Assembly: GCA_030692365.1 (NCBI GenBank)
Contig: JAUYCC010000026.1
Coordinates: 1 to 64,000, forward strand
Source of the DNA: Pelolinea sp.
GTDB taxonomy: Bacteria; Chloroflexota; Anaerolineae; Anaerolineales; Anaerolineaceae
Direction of reading: 5' to 3'
DNA: 64,000 bases
Shown here: positions 50,366 through 59,223 of the stretch, in pieces
How positions within the stretch are numbered: the first letter of the stretch is position 1
How the letters are laid out: each line of letters begins with the position of its first letter
Notes under the pieces: generated by a model
Told to the model about the DNA's origin: nothing
Database searches by the model: none
The model's input: the letters and a program-made list of their open reading frames with translations, nothing else
Program-made: the position numbers and the translations under genes

Positions 50366-50977
50366 CTATTCAAGCCATTTTTGAGCGAGTACAGTGAACG
50401 CATTGGTGTTCATGCGCTGGACGCAATCCAGGGCAGTCATCAGATTAGCGCTCGCCACAATGATGCCATGTCTCGGCATCAGCACAGCGGCGGCTTTCTT
50501 TTTCATACGATCTTCCTGGCTTCTGAGCATGTCAACAATTTTATCCGCCTGATCCTGGGAATACTGCTCAGCTTCCGCATGGTACTGTAATTCCCCAAAG
50601 CTTTTAGATGCGCTCAGCATTGGCGGGATGGGTTTGGATTGGGCTACAAAAGGATTGATATATTTGGGATGTGCATGGATTACAGCGCCCACAAAGGGAA
50701 ATGCTTTATAAATGGCAAGGTGAGATAAACCCTCTCTGGTAAAGCGCGGGTGCTGCTTCAGGTCATCGATTTTCGCAACCGAACCTTCCACGATGTCACC
50801 TGTGTCAATGATCCAGTGCCATTGATTGCCGGCCAGCGTAGGCGTCATGTATAATACATCTCCATCCCTCGCGCTGATGTTGCCACCCGCGATATCGGTC
50901 AGATCATTCTCAAACATAAACTTGGACACATACACGATTAATTGGGATATGGTCATTCTTTCAGCAATGGATTTCAT
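50366..50977 (-). CDS. Class II aldolase/adducin-family protein
   Basis: A 203-residue class II aldolase-fold protein: 'DIAGGNISARDGDVLYMTPTLAG', 'AVIHAHPKYINPF' with the two zinc His residues, and 'VLMPRHGIIVAS' with a third His. Family members are fuculose-, rhamnulose- or ribulose-phosphate aldolases and epimerases. The start at 50977 has a GGGAG site; the track start at 51040 lies inside the promoter. First gene of the nine-gene operon ending with the SorC regulator. Confidence 0.83.
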   Translation of the reverse strand: MKSIAERMTISQLIVYVSKFMFENDLTDIAGGNISARDGDVLYMTPTLAGNQWHWIIDTGDIVEGSVAKIDDLKQHPRFTREGLSHLAIYKAFPFVGAVIHAHPKYINPFVAQSKPIPPMLSASKSFGELQYHAEAEQYSQDQADKIVDMLRSQEDRMKKKAAAVLMPRHGIIVASANLMTALDCVQRMNTNAFTVLAQKWLE

Positions 50978-51006
50978 GATTACTCCCGAGAAAAAAAGAT
51001 GTGACC

Positions 51007-51034
51007 ATTGTAACAAAATGTTGACATTTGTCAA
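51007..51034 (-). promoter_or_regulatory. Promoter of the nine-gene operon, with palindromic -35 region
   Basis: Minus strand TTGACA (51034-51029), 16-bp spacer, TACAAT (51012-51007). The -35 box is part of TTGACAAATGTCAA (51021-51034), a perfect palindrome, so a TTGACA also faces right toward the divergent epimerase gene. Confidence 0.75.
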
Positions 51035-51080
51035 TAACATTTGTAATTTTCATTATTTATGGGGATCTGAGGAAAAATAT

Positions 51081-51101
51081 TATTCTATAATCAATAGAAT
51101 A
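51081..51101. promoter_or_regulatory. Inverted repeat before the epimerase gene
   Basis: TATTCTAT (51081-51088) and ATAGAATA (51094-51101), 8-base perfect arms, containing TATAAT (51086-51091) on the + strand. It may combine a -10 box and an operator for the epimerase-kinase pair; no matching -35 is evident. Confidence 0.45.
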
Positions 51102-51122
51102 CGACATCTTGAGGAGTAAAAA

Positions 51123-51968
51123 ATGGCAAAATTTGGCGCGCATTCTTTCCTGTGGATCGATCAGTGGACAACCGAAAAGGGCAATTATGCTATCAATGCC
51201 GCGGCGGAAATGGGGTTTGATTACGTTGAACTCCCCCTGCTGCGGCCTGATGAATTTGAAGGGGAAATTCATAAAAAGGTGCTGCGCGACGCTGGAATAG
51301 AAGCAGTTGCCTCGCTCGGATTGCCCGAAGAACTGCACATGCCCGAAAACCCTGAGGGTGCCAAACAATTTCTTTACAAGGCTCTTCAGAAATTGCAGGA
51401 CGCGGGCGGCACTTATCTGTGCGGTTGCATTGCCTATACCATCGGCAAATTCACCGGCCAACCGCCCACAAAAGAGGAACGGCAGATCGTCATGGATACA
51501 CTCGGTGAGGTGGCAGCCAAAGCCAAAACCATGGGCATGACCCTTGGCCTTGAAGTGGTTAACCGTAACGAAGGTTACCTGTATAACACCCTGGGCGACG
51601 CGCGCGAAGCCATTTTGGCGATCGGAGCGGATAACCTGAACCTGCACGCGGACACTTATCATATGAATATCGAGGAGGAGGGGTTCTATAATCCTTTGGT
51701 CGAAACCGCGGATGTCCTGGCTTACATTCACATGAGCGAAAGCCACCGCGGGCTGATTGGCACCGGCACGGTTAATTGGGATGAGGTCTTCCGCGGGTTA
51801 AAGGATGGCAATTACCAGGGTCCGTTGACATTGGAATCTTTCACTTCCATCAATCCTGATATCACTGCCGCCACCAAGCTATGGCGTGCCCCAAAATACA
51901 CACCCGAGGTCTTTGCCCGTAAAGGACTGGAATTCCTCAGATCCAACGCGGCCAAATATAACCTCTAA
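51123..51968 (+). CDS. D-tagatose/D-psicose 3-epimerase-like protein
   Basis: A 281-residue TIM barrel of the ketose 3-epimerase family. The metal ligands are visible: Glu in 'LGLEVVNRNEGYLYNT', Asp in 'LNLHADTYHMNIEE', His in 'HMSESHRGLIGTG', and Glu in 'LTLESF'. These enzymes epimerise ketoses (tagatose/sorbose, psicose/fructose) at C3. The FGGY kinase that follows 54 bp later would trap the product as a phosphate. A GAGGAG site precedes the ATG. Confidence 0.87.
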   Translation: MAKFGAHSFLWIDQWTTEKGNYAINAAAEMGFDYVELPLLRPDEFEGEIHKKVLRDAGIEAVASLGLPEELHMPENPEGAKQFLYKALQKLQDAGGTYLCGCIAYTIGKFTGQPPTKEERQIVMDTLGEVAAKAKTMGMTLGLEVVNRNEGYLYNTLGDAREAILAIGADNLNLHADTYHMNIEEEGFYNPLVETADVLAYIHMSESHRGLIGTGTVNWDEVFRGLKDGNYQGPLTLESFTSINPDITAATKLWRAPKYTPEVFARKGLEFLRSNAAKYNL

Positions 51969-52022
51969 ACAACTTAATAAACTGCAAAGGATGAATATTA
52001 ATTTAACCTGCCGAGGAAAATC

Positions 52023-53552
52023 GTGGGTTGGCTGTTTTTAGGTATTGATATTGGCTCTTACAGTTCAAAGGGTGTTCTGTGCACAACTTATGGCGAAATT
52101 GTCGCGGAAGCCAGGATTCCCCATGAAATTTCAATCCCCAAGCCCGGTTATGCCGAGCATGACGCAGATAAGGTTTGGTGGGCTGATTTTGTAACTATCG
52201 CGAATGCTCTTACCGCAAAGGTACCGCCCGGTGAAAAAATTGCCGCGGTGGGGGTGAGCGGTGTTGGCGCCTGTGTTCTTCCAGTTGACAGGAACGGCAA
52301 GCCCTTGCGACCTGCTATTTTGTATGGCATTGACACGCGTACCACAAGTCAGATCGAGTATCTTGAAAATATTTATTCAAGGGAAGAATTGACAGTTTTT
52401 GGGGGTGCGCGCCTGACAAGCCAGTCAGCCGGTCCAAAGATTTTGTGGATCAAACAGAATGAACCGGGTATCTACCGCCTGGCGGAAAAATTTGTTACAT
52501 CTACAACATATATTATCCACATGTTAACAGGCCATTATGTTATCGACCGTCATGTTGCTTCCTATTTCAACCCATTGTTAAATATTCAATCTCTAGACTG
52601 GGATAAAAAGTTTGCTGATGAGATCGTGGAATTAGACAGATTGCCCGAATTAGGCTGGAGTGATGAAATCGCAGGGAATATCCACGCCGTTGCCGCGAAA
52701 GAAACAGGTATTCTGGAAGGTACCCCGGTCACTTTCGGCGCGCTTGATGGCCTGGCAGAAGGGATCAGTGCAGGCGTCGTTAATCCAGGTGAACTGATGA
52801 TCATGTACGGTAGCACGGCTGGTTTTTACCTTCCTATTGAAAAACCTCTGCCGACCAATGAATTATGGATAGTCGCGGGTGCTCTGAAGGGACAGTACGC
52901 CTATGCTGGCGGTTTGGCAACCAGCGGTACGGCGACCACCTGGTTCCGTGATCAATTTGGCCTTGATTTGCTGGGCAAAGAAGCTAAAAATGGACAGAAC
53001 GCTTATGCCGCCCTTGCAGCTTCAGCTGCATACTCCCCTCCTGGCGCAAAAGGATTACTGATGCTACCTTTTTTGAGCGGTGAACGCACGCCCCTCTTTG
53101 ATACCAAAGCGCGCGGCGTTTTTGCAGGCTTGACGCTCAGCCATACCCGCGGAGATATGTACCGCGCGTTGCTTGAAGGGACCGCTTATGCCATTCGCTC
53201 GAACCTGGATGCCATGCGAAAAGCCGGCGCGGAGATTGACCATGTCATCGCGGTTGGCGGCGGCGCCTCCAATGACCTCTGGCTGCAGATTGTCAGCGAT
53301 GTGTCGGGTATCCCGCAGATTGTGCCAGAAAAAACCATCGGTGCCTGCTATGGCGACGCATTTCTGGCCGGGTTGGCAGTTGGTACGGTCGGTGGGCTTG
53401 AAGCGTTGAAACGGGATTGGGTAAAGATTTCCAAAGAAATCATCCCGGATGCCGGAAAAAAGGCACGCTATGACCAGTTCTACCAGCTCTTCAGGGATTT
53501 GTATACGCAGTCAAAAGAGGTCATCCACCGGTTGGCAGATTTACAGGGATGA
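52023..53552 (+). CDS. FGGY-family kinase (xylulokinase-like)
   Basis: A 509-residue FGGY kinase starting at GTG: 'FLGIDIGSYSSKGVLC', 'GYAEHDADKVWWADF', 'FGALDGLAEGISAGVV' with the catalytic Asp, 'MIMYGSTAGFYLP' and 'AVGGGASNDLWLQIVSDVSG'. It resembles xylulokinase, but the substrate position usually read as QxD is not diagnostic here. Context suggests the ketose made by the upstream epimerase as substrate. Confidence 0.86.
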   Translation: MGWLFLGIDIGSYSSKGVLCTTYGEIVAEARIPHEISIPKPGYAEHDADKVWWADFVTIANALTAKVPPGEKIAAVGVSGVGACVLPVDRNGKPLRPAILYGIDTRTTSQIEYLENIYSREELTVFGGARLTSQSAGPKILWIKQNEPGIYRLAEKFVTSTTYIIHMLTGHYVIDRHVASYFNPLLNIQSLDWDKKFADEIVELDRLPELGWSDEIAGNIHAVAAKETGILEGTPVTFGALDGLAEGISAGVVNPGELMIMYGSTAGFYLPIEKPLPTNELWIVAGALKGQYAYAGGLATSGTATTWFRDQFGLDLLGKEAKNGQNAYAALAASAAYSPPGAKGLLMLPFLSGERTPLFDTKARGVFAGLTLSHTRGDMYRALLEGTAYAIRSNLDAMRKAGAEIDHVIAVGGGASNDLWLQIVSDVSGIPQIVPEKTIGACYGDAFLAGLAVGTVGGLEALKRDWVKISKEIIPDAGKKARYDQFYQLFRDLYTQSKEVIHRLADLQG

Positions 53553-53588
53553 CCTCGATCGAACATACTAATTTTTAATCCAGATAAT

Positions 53589-54704
53589 CTACAGAATTAG
53601 TAAGCCAGGCACAATGATCTCACCCATCGATGTGCGTACATTAATACCAGGCCATACTGAGTTCATATAGGATGAGATTTCCAGCCCCTTATCTGTTAAC
53701 ATCGCAAGCTCACCCATCTTGGTGCCTGTGACGGTAATGAACCATTCATAAGGCTGGTTAACCTGCACCACTTTGTCCGTCAAGCACCGCCCGGCATCTA
53801 CAATCACATACCCAGTCGGTCCTCCCTGAAAATGGTTGCGCCATTCTTCGGGGCAGCCCTGTTCCGCGTACCACTTCTTTTGCCAGGTAAGGATATCCGC
53901 GAACTTCACGCCAGGTTTGAGGGAGAGGAATACTCGCGCTTCCACATTTGCAGCCGCGTCATAGACCTTTCTTACCTTGTCAGGCGGTTGGCCAAAATGC
54001 ACAAAACGCGTCAGGTTGCAGTGCAGCCCCCAGCGTCTGGCAACGGTGTGCAGCATAAGGTAGTTTTCCAGCGGCTTCTCGGTCGGGATGGGATGACGGT
54101 ACTTAAAGCAGCGTTCATCGCTGCCCACAATAAGCACATCCACCTCCATGCCCGCTTTCAGGTGTTCGCAGTGCAGCCTGGCGGCAATACCTTTCTCGGT
54201 TTCGCCCGGTTTCACAGAATGCGCAAATGAAGTAAAAAGCTTGTCGGTTTCCGATGCCAGCCAGCGTGTGCGTGATATTTCCAAATCAGTCATCGGGTAA
54301 TGCAGGTCCACCAGGTCAGCGTAGACATTCTGAATACCTTCATAATCTGTATCCGACGCGACTTTCTTGCCCGCCAGTTCCCTGGCTTTTTCGCGCACAT
54401 CCCCGTCAAACCAGCGCAGGGTGACCAGTTCATACCCTTGCCCTGCTGCCTGTTCTTCAAACAACCGTGCTGCGTCCATCGATTGCGCCACCAGCCAAGC
54501 CTTGTCTTTGGTGATAACAATGGTGCCGAATCCCATATTGGAATTGCGTACCACATGGCTGTCACCGCCGCCGGTCACCCAGGCAAAATGTTCGCGCGTG
54601 GAGATGAGCAATCCGTCATAACCCTTGCGCGCTAGATACTCGCGCACCTGCGTTCGCTTTCCTTCCGCGTCTTTTAAAATCTCGTCCTTTGAACCGATTA
54701 TCAT
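53589..54704 (-). CDS. M24 (pita-bread fold) protein, probably without peptidase activity
   Basis: A 371-residue protein of the Xaa-Pro dipeptidase/creatinase superfamily: an N-terminal creatinase-like domain ('EYLARKGYDGLLISTREHFAWVTGGGDSH') and a C-terminal pita-bread domain. The metal-site residues are mostly lost: the DxG...SDxTR segment reads 'LMLHTVARRWGLHCNLTRF', without the two Asp, and 'HFQGGPTGY' is all that is left of HGxGH. It could be a metal-independent enzyme, like creatinase, or a binding protein. Start: ATG at 54704, one codon after a TTG. It is convergent with the kinase gene and appears monocistronic. Confidence 0.78.
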   Translation of the reverse strand: MIIGSKDEILKDAEGKRTQVREYLARKGYDGLLISTREHFAWVTGGGDSHVVRNSNMGFGTIVITKDKAWLVAQSMDAARLFEEQAAGQGYELVTLRWFDGDVREKARELAGKKVASDTDYEGIQNVYADLVDLHYPMTDLEISRTRWLASETDKLFTSFAHSVKPGETEKGIAARLHCEHLKAGMEVDVLIVGSDERCFKYRHPIPTEKPLENYLMLHTVARRWGLHCNLTRFVHFGQPPDKVRKVYDAAANVEARVFLSLKPGVKFADILTWQKKWYAEQGCPEEWRNHFQGGPTGYVIVDAGRCLTDKVVQVNQPYEWFITVTGTKMGELAMLTDKGLEISSYMNSVWPGINVRTSMGEIIVPGLLIL

Positions 54705-54812
54705 CAATTATTCACCCAATTAAAGTAATCCTTTTTTTACCGTTATAGGCATGGACAACTTCAAGAATTCAATCTGGTTTTTGATTGCATAATAATCTTA
54801 GCCAATAATGAG

Positions 54813-54833
54813 AGGTGGTTGGATTAACCACCT
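54813..54833. other. Hairpin between the isomerase and M24 genes
   Basis: AGGTGGTT / AACCACCT, loop 5, about 70 bases after the isomerase stop; no T run follows in the leftward direction, so termination there is uncertain. The + strand side has a T-rich stretch, but no + gene precedes it. Confidence 0.4.
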
Positions 54834-54904
54834 TTGCTATTATTTTTGTGAATATTTATCTCCATCAAACTAAAAGCTTGAGAAAATCTGTTCAAGCAAA
54901 TCTT

Positions 54905-56314
54905 TTAGCCTTGATGGTAATAGACTTCCCAGCCCATGTAGTTGCCGAAGGCTTCATTGATTATCTCTGCCGAAACCGCGTTGGTGAAGGCCGCATGGTG
55001 CTCGAAGCCGTAAGTGCAAATGTGCTTGAGCAGTTTCTGCAGGCCGGGCACGTTCACCACGGCTCGGCTGCCGAAGGTATCCAGTTTGTCGTCTGTGACC
55101 TGTCCATCACCCATATAGGTGCGGATAAGGCCAGCGTTATCATCAGTGGTGATGCGCGCAAAGCTCATCGGTCCCGCGGGGACACGCCCATTAATGGCGC
55201 CGTAAGTGTTCTCTTCACCCAGGGTGGTTGCCAGAATTTCGGCGTTGCGCATGGTGAAATCAGGGTAGAAGGATTTAGCCCAGTTGCCACAGTGGAAGAA
55301 TACGCATTTGTCGCTTTCATCCGCGTAGTTGTTGTTCCAGTCCACAAGGGCGGCGGGTTTCCCAGTGGCCAGCGTCAGCGCGTACATCGAAACCGCGCCG
55401 GTGACATCAACCTCACAGGCGGAGGGCATCAGGTTGTTGCTCATCATGCTCATCAGCGTGCAGGGGTTGATGCCTAAGTTCATCTGGATGGAATCCCAGC
55501 ATTGCAGTGCGGTAGCAGTGATATCCTGGTACTTGATCCACTCATTCAACACGACCGCGAATTTGGACATGCGCAGCAGCGGTTCTTCCGGGATGCCTGT
55601 CGTCGGTATGTAATCCTTTATCTCCTGTAGTTTGGTTTTAACATCCTTGTGGTCGCTGGACATGCGCGTGGCTTTGCCGAACAGTTCAGACAGGTCAATG
55701 GTTTTGACACTGATGCCGTATTGCTGTAATAATTTTTCGCTGAAGCGCACAGTATTAAACGCGTTCGGACGCGCGCCAACAGCACCCACACGCAGGTTGC
55801 GCAAGCCCTTCACCACGCGGCATACGCCCAGGAATTTTGCGAAATCTTTCTTGAACTGGTCGCATTTTGGATCTGAAGTGTGGTCTGTGGTAAGGGTGTA
55901 TTTGTAGCCATATTGGCGCAGGTTGTTGCACACCGAGATCTTGCCGCAGAAGCCATCACGGCGCCGTTCGAGCGGCAGATTCACCGGGTCATCCGGGTAG
56001 GCCTGCACCAGGATGGGCACGTTTAAACCAGAGAGTTTAAGCGTATCAGCGATACCTTTTTCATCACTGAAGTTGGGCATGCACACCAGCACACCGTCAA
56101 TTTCTTCCCGATGTTTCTTGAAGAGCTCCGCGCATTCTTTGGAATGCGCCCATGTTTCCACCGAACCATTCTTGGTGGCTTCTTTGGGCAGCACCACCAT
56201 TTCGACATCGAATTCCTTGAACAGGTCTTCAATATCCTTGCGCGCTTCCAGCACCAGCGCGTCCGGGAAGAAATCCCGATTGCCATAAAGGACTGCCAGG
56301 GTTGTTTTTTTCAT
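54905..56314 (-). CDS. L-fucose/L-arabinose-isomerase-family protein
   Basis: A 469-residue protein of the FucI/AraA fold ('LAVLYGNRDFFPDALVLEARKDI', 'VRVGAVGARPNAFNTVRFSEKLL'-type region, 'LQCWDSIQMNLGINPCTLMSMM', 'PSACEVDVTGAVSMYALTLATG', 'ALVDWNNNYADESDKCVFFHCG'). These manganese enzymes interconvert aldoses and ketoses. It is shorter than FucI (about 590 residues) and belongs to the broad group annotated as fucose isomerase C-terminal-domain proteins, whose substrates are mostly unknown. Last gene of the SorC-led operon; 15 bp after xylulokinase, whose substrate it should provide. Confidence 0.82.
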   Translation of the reverse strand: MKKTTLAVLYGNRDFFPDALVLEARKDIEDLFKEFDVEMVVLPKEATKNGSVETWAHSKECAELFKKHREEIDGVLVCMPNFSDEKGIADTLKLSGLNVPILVQAYPDDPVNLPLERRRDGFCGKISVCNNLRQYGYKYTLTTDHTSDPKCDQFKKDFAKFLGVCRVVKGLRNLRVGAVGARPNAFNTVRFSEKLLQQYGISVKTIDLSELFGKATRMSSDHKDVKTKLQEIKDYIPTTGIPEEPLLRMSKFAVVLNEWIKYQDITATALQCWDSIQMNLGINPCTLMSMMSNNLMPSACEVDVTGAVSMYALTLATGKPAALVDWNNNYADESDKCVFFHCGNWAKSFYPDFTMRNAEILATTLGEENTYGAINGRVPAGPMSFARITTDDNAGLIRTYMGDGQVTDDKLDTFGSRAVVNVPGLQKLLKHICTYGFEHHAAFTNAVSAEIINEAFGNYMGWEVYYHQG

Positions 56315-56329
56315 TTTTTCACCTCTCGT

Positions 56330-57838
56330 TTATAGGGTATGGTTAATTTCTTTCACAGCCGGGTAAAGCTTCTTGTAAAGTTCATAGCGATCGTCATACA
56401 GCGCTTTAATACCAGGGTTGGGGATATACACTTTCTTAATCTTCAAGTGCGAATCAATGGCCGACGCCGCGTCAGTGAATACGCCCACCGCTACGCCCGC
56501 CAGAATGGCCGCGCCCATACCGGCCGCTTCGGTTACTTCTGGCGCCGCGACCGGGATACCGGTCACATCCGCCTTCAATTGCAGCCACAGCTCAGATTTA
56601 GCCCCGCCGCCAATAGCGCGCAGTTCATTGATCGCGATTCCGCCTTCTTTTAATATTTCCAGGTTAAGACGTAGCTCCATGGTCAGGGCATCCAGGATGG
56701 CCTTGGCAAAATCGGTTTTCGTGGTCGCAAATGTCAGTCCTACCACTGCGCCCTTGGAAAGCGTGTCAAATGTTGGGGTACCGGAACCTGCCAAATGCGG
56801 CAGCATCAGCACCGGTGAAGGTTCAGGACCGGCGCCTTTCAGCACCATATCATATGCGTCACCGCCACGCGCCTTCGCAATTTCCTGCTCAGATTGGCAG
56901 AAAGTATCCCGGAACCAGCGCAGCACAAACCCACCGCTTTGGTTGAGGGTCATGACCACATATAAACCGGGGAAGGTGTGCAGGTAAACGGACATATTGC
57001 CATGATACAGGCTGTCATTCAGATGCGGGCTGTCCATTGATACTTCTACCACTTCTGCAGTTCCCGTAGAGACCATCGCCAGTCCGGCTTTGGTCAGGCC
57101 GGCGCCCAGCGCTCCGCAAGCCTGGTCGTGCCCACCTGTGGCCACAATTGGCAAGGTTTTAAATCCCAGCTCCTCAGCCAGATCCGCTTTCATTCTTCCC
57201 ACAGGAGCGCCAGAAGGATGAACTTCCGCGAGCCTGGATTTCTCCAGTTCAAGAAAATTCAGGATTTTTTCCGACCACTTTTCTTTTTCAAGGTCATAAA
57301 CTTGTGTCCGTGAAGCAAGGCACTTGCTGATTACAGGAATGCCAGTGAGTTTATTGATGATGAAATCTTCGTACAGCAAAAACCTGGCAGCGTTCTTCCA
57401 AATCTGCGGTTCATGCTCTTTCAGCCACATCAATTTTGGAAGTGTGTTGCTGGTATGAACTGGCATGCCCGTGAGGCTAAATAAAGCTTTTGTCTCGAAA
57501 GTATCACGCAGCTTCCGGTTTTGCTCATCCGTGCGGGTATCCATGCCCAGGATCATTGGGCGTAGCGCTTTTCCCGCCGCATCTACCGGCGCAATCGCTT
57601 CGCCCTGAACCGACAGGCTGATTGCTTTGACTGAACCTGCAACACCGCCTTTAGCCACGCTTTCACGCAAACACTCCTTAGCCAGAACCCACACCTTTTC
57701 CGCGTCCTGTTCAGCCCACTGTGGGTGGGGGATATCCACCGCGTATTCGCGGCTGGCGCTGGCAAGTAATTTCAAGTCTTCACTAAAGATATGCGCTTTA
57801 CAACCGGTGGTGCCGATATCCAGTCCGATCAGAGCCAT
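56330..57838 (-). CDS. Xylulokinase-like FGGY kinase
   Basis: A 502-residue FGGY kinase: 'IGLDIGTTGCKAHIFSEDLKLL', 'EQDAEKVWVLAKECL', 'GMDTRTDEQNRKL', 'GGHDQACGALGAGL' with catalytic Asp, 'VSTGTAEVVEV' and 'IGGGAKSELWLQLKADVTGIPV'. The 'GGHDQ' motif is shared with xylulokinase and related ketopentose kinases. Together with the preceding isomerase-family enzyme it makes an isomerase-kinase pair for a pentose or 6-deoxyhexose. Confidence 0.86.
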   Translation of the reverse strand: MALIGLDIGTTGCKAHIFSEDLKLLASASREYAVDIPHPQWAEQDAEKVWVLAKECLRESVAKGGVAGSVKAISLSVQGEAIAPVDAAGKALRPMILGMDTRTDEQNRKLRDTFETKALFSLTGMPVHTSNTLPKLMWLKEHEPQIWKNAARFLLYEDFIINKLTGIPVISKCLASRTQVYDLEKEKWSEKILNFLELEKSRLAEVHPSGAPVGRMKADLAEELGFKTLPIVATGGHDQACGALGAGLTKAGLAMVSTGTAEVVEVSMDSPHLNDSLYHGNMSVYLHTFPGLYVVMTLNQSGGFVLRWFRDTFCQSEQEIAKARGGDAYDMVLKGAGPEPSPVLMLPHLAGSGTPTFDTLSKGAVVGLTFATTKTDFAKAILDALTMELRLNLEILKEGGIAINELRAIGGGAKSELWLQLKADVTGIPVAAPEVTEAAGMGAAILAGVAVGVFTDAASAIDSHLKIKKVYIPNPGIKALYDDRYELYKKLYPAVKEINHTL

Positions 57839-57867
57839 AAGGTCAGTCTCTCCAGTTTTCTTTCAGA

Positions 57868-59211
57868 TTAATCCGCGACCATCTCCACTTTTGCGAGCAG
57901 TTCATCCTCTGTCAGTTTGCTAGCCATCCACTCATTCTGCAGATTCCAGAGCGTGAAGACTGTAGAAGGTTTGATCTCAACATTTTCCAGGGTGACAGGC
58001 TCATCCATGGGAATATCCCGAATCACTTTCGCGCCTTTGGCCAAACCAATGGGCAGCAAATTTTCCTTACGGGCGGCTTCGTAGGTATCAATCAGGCTGT
58101 AATAGGCAACGCCGCCGATCGCGTCCAGGACATCACCGGATTTCAGGTTCTTTTTAGATACCGCGAAAACTTCCGAAGTCAGCCGGTCAAGCGGCACCAT
58201 ATTGGCTTTTTTCCGAAGCACAAGCATGGCGCAGGTGAGTGGTACTTCGATACTGCACAGGTGGAAGGGTCGGAAAAGGGTGTAATACGGGCCATTGCCC
58301 ATATTGCGCAGGATCATGGCTTCGCGCAGGCGGGGATGGTCGGTGCGCACGATCAGGAAAACACCCGGGGCTACGCGCCCCACGCCAAAATCTACAACAC
58401 CCATTTTATTCAGCACGCCGCCATCTTCCTTTAAAGCAAAGGCGTGATGCAAATGGTCGCGGTCAGTTTCCACTCCATGCATACCGCGCACATCCGGCAC
58501 CAGACCTGTGGCGTTGGAAACTGCAGCCATCTCGATCATGGTCTTTGAGCCGTCCACAAACTCAATCAGCATATTGGGGCTCAAGCCGCGCCGCGCCGCT
58601 TCTTTTTGCACATCCGGGTCGTCCGGTGAAGCATGCCGATCAAGTGGGTTGTTCTTACCTTTACCGGCCGCCACAATAGTAAAGCCGATCGCGTCCGCAA
58701 AATCGTAAAGTTCTTTGCACGCCGCGGGTTCATCCCCGGCAGCCAGCGCGTAAAGCTGGCCTTTCTTTAAACAATACCAGTGAAGCAGCGGACCAACAGT
58801 GATATCTGTTTCTACGTTCATCATCGCCAGGTCGTGGCCGTGGCGCACGGTTCTCAAGGATGCGCGAGCGCCGATTTCCGGCACACCGGTAGACTCAATC
58901 ACTACATCTATGTTTTTTACATCAGTGAGAATACGATAGTCGTTAACCGCCACATATTTGCCGGCAGCAATGGCTATATCCGCATCTTTCGTATTTTCCA
59001 CTACAACGACTTCACCCTCAACACGAGCAATGGCATAAGCATCTTTGGCGCGCTGCAGATTGGCATCCGCAGTGATCACCACGTCTATGCCTTTCATCAT
59101 GCTGACTTCGGCTACGATGTCCGTGCCCATCTGGCCGGTTCCGATGAGCCCGATCCGTACAGGTTTGCCCTGGGCTTCCCTTTGTTTCAGTTCTTCATTT
59201 AACCCTATCAT
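57868..59211 (-). CDS. NAD(P)-dependent oxidoreductase with SAF domain (COG4091 homoserine-dehydrogenase-like)
   Basis: A 447-residue protein. N-terminal Rossmann domain 'RIGLIGTGQMGTDIVAEV'; central segment 'VVIESTGVPEIGARASL', 'MNVETDITVGPLL' and 'AAGKGKNNPLDRHASPDDP'; C-terminal SAF-like domain (about 350-440) near 'LKSGDVLDAIGG'. It matches the group called predicted homoserine dehydrogenases with a C-terminal SAF domain, but true homoserine dehydrogenase is unlikely in a sugar operon. SAF domains occur in altronate/galactarate dehydratases and sialic acid synthases. The reaction is unknown; oxidation or isomerisation of a branched or acidic sugar is a reasonable guess. Confidence 0.78.
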   Translation of the reverse strand: MIGLNEELKQREAQGKPVRIGLIGTGQMGTDIVAEVSMMKGIDVVITADANLQRAKDAYAIARVEGEVVVVENTKDADIAIAAGKYVAVNDYRILTDVKNIDVVIESTGVPEIGARASLRTVRHGHDLAMMNVETDITVGPLLHWYCLKKGQLYALAAGDEPAACKELYDFADAIGFTIVAAGKGKNNPLDRHASPDDPDVQKEAARRGLSPNMLIEFVDGSKTMIEMAAVSNATGLVPDVRGMHGVETDRDHLHHAFALKEDGGVLNKMGVVDFGVGRVAPGVFLIVRTDHPRLREAMILRNMGNGPYYTLFRPFHLCSIEVPLTCAMLVLRKKANMVPLDRLTSEVFAVSKKNLKSGDVLDAIGGVAYYSLIDTYEAARKENLLPIGLAKGAKVIRDIPMDEPVTLENVEIKPSTVFTLWNLQNEWMASKLTEDELLAKVEMVAD

Positions 59212-59223
59212 GATAATTACCTC

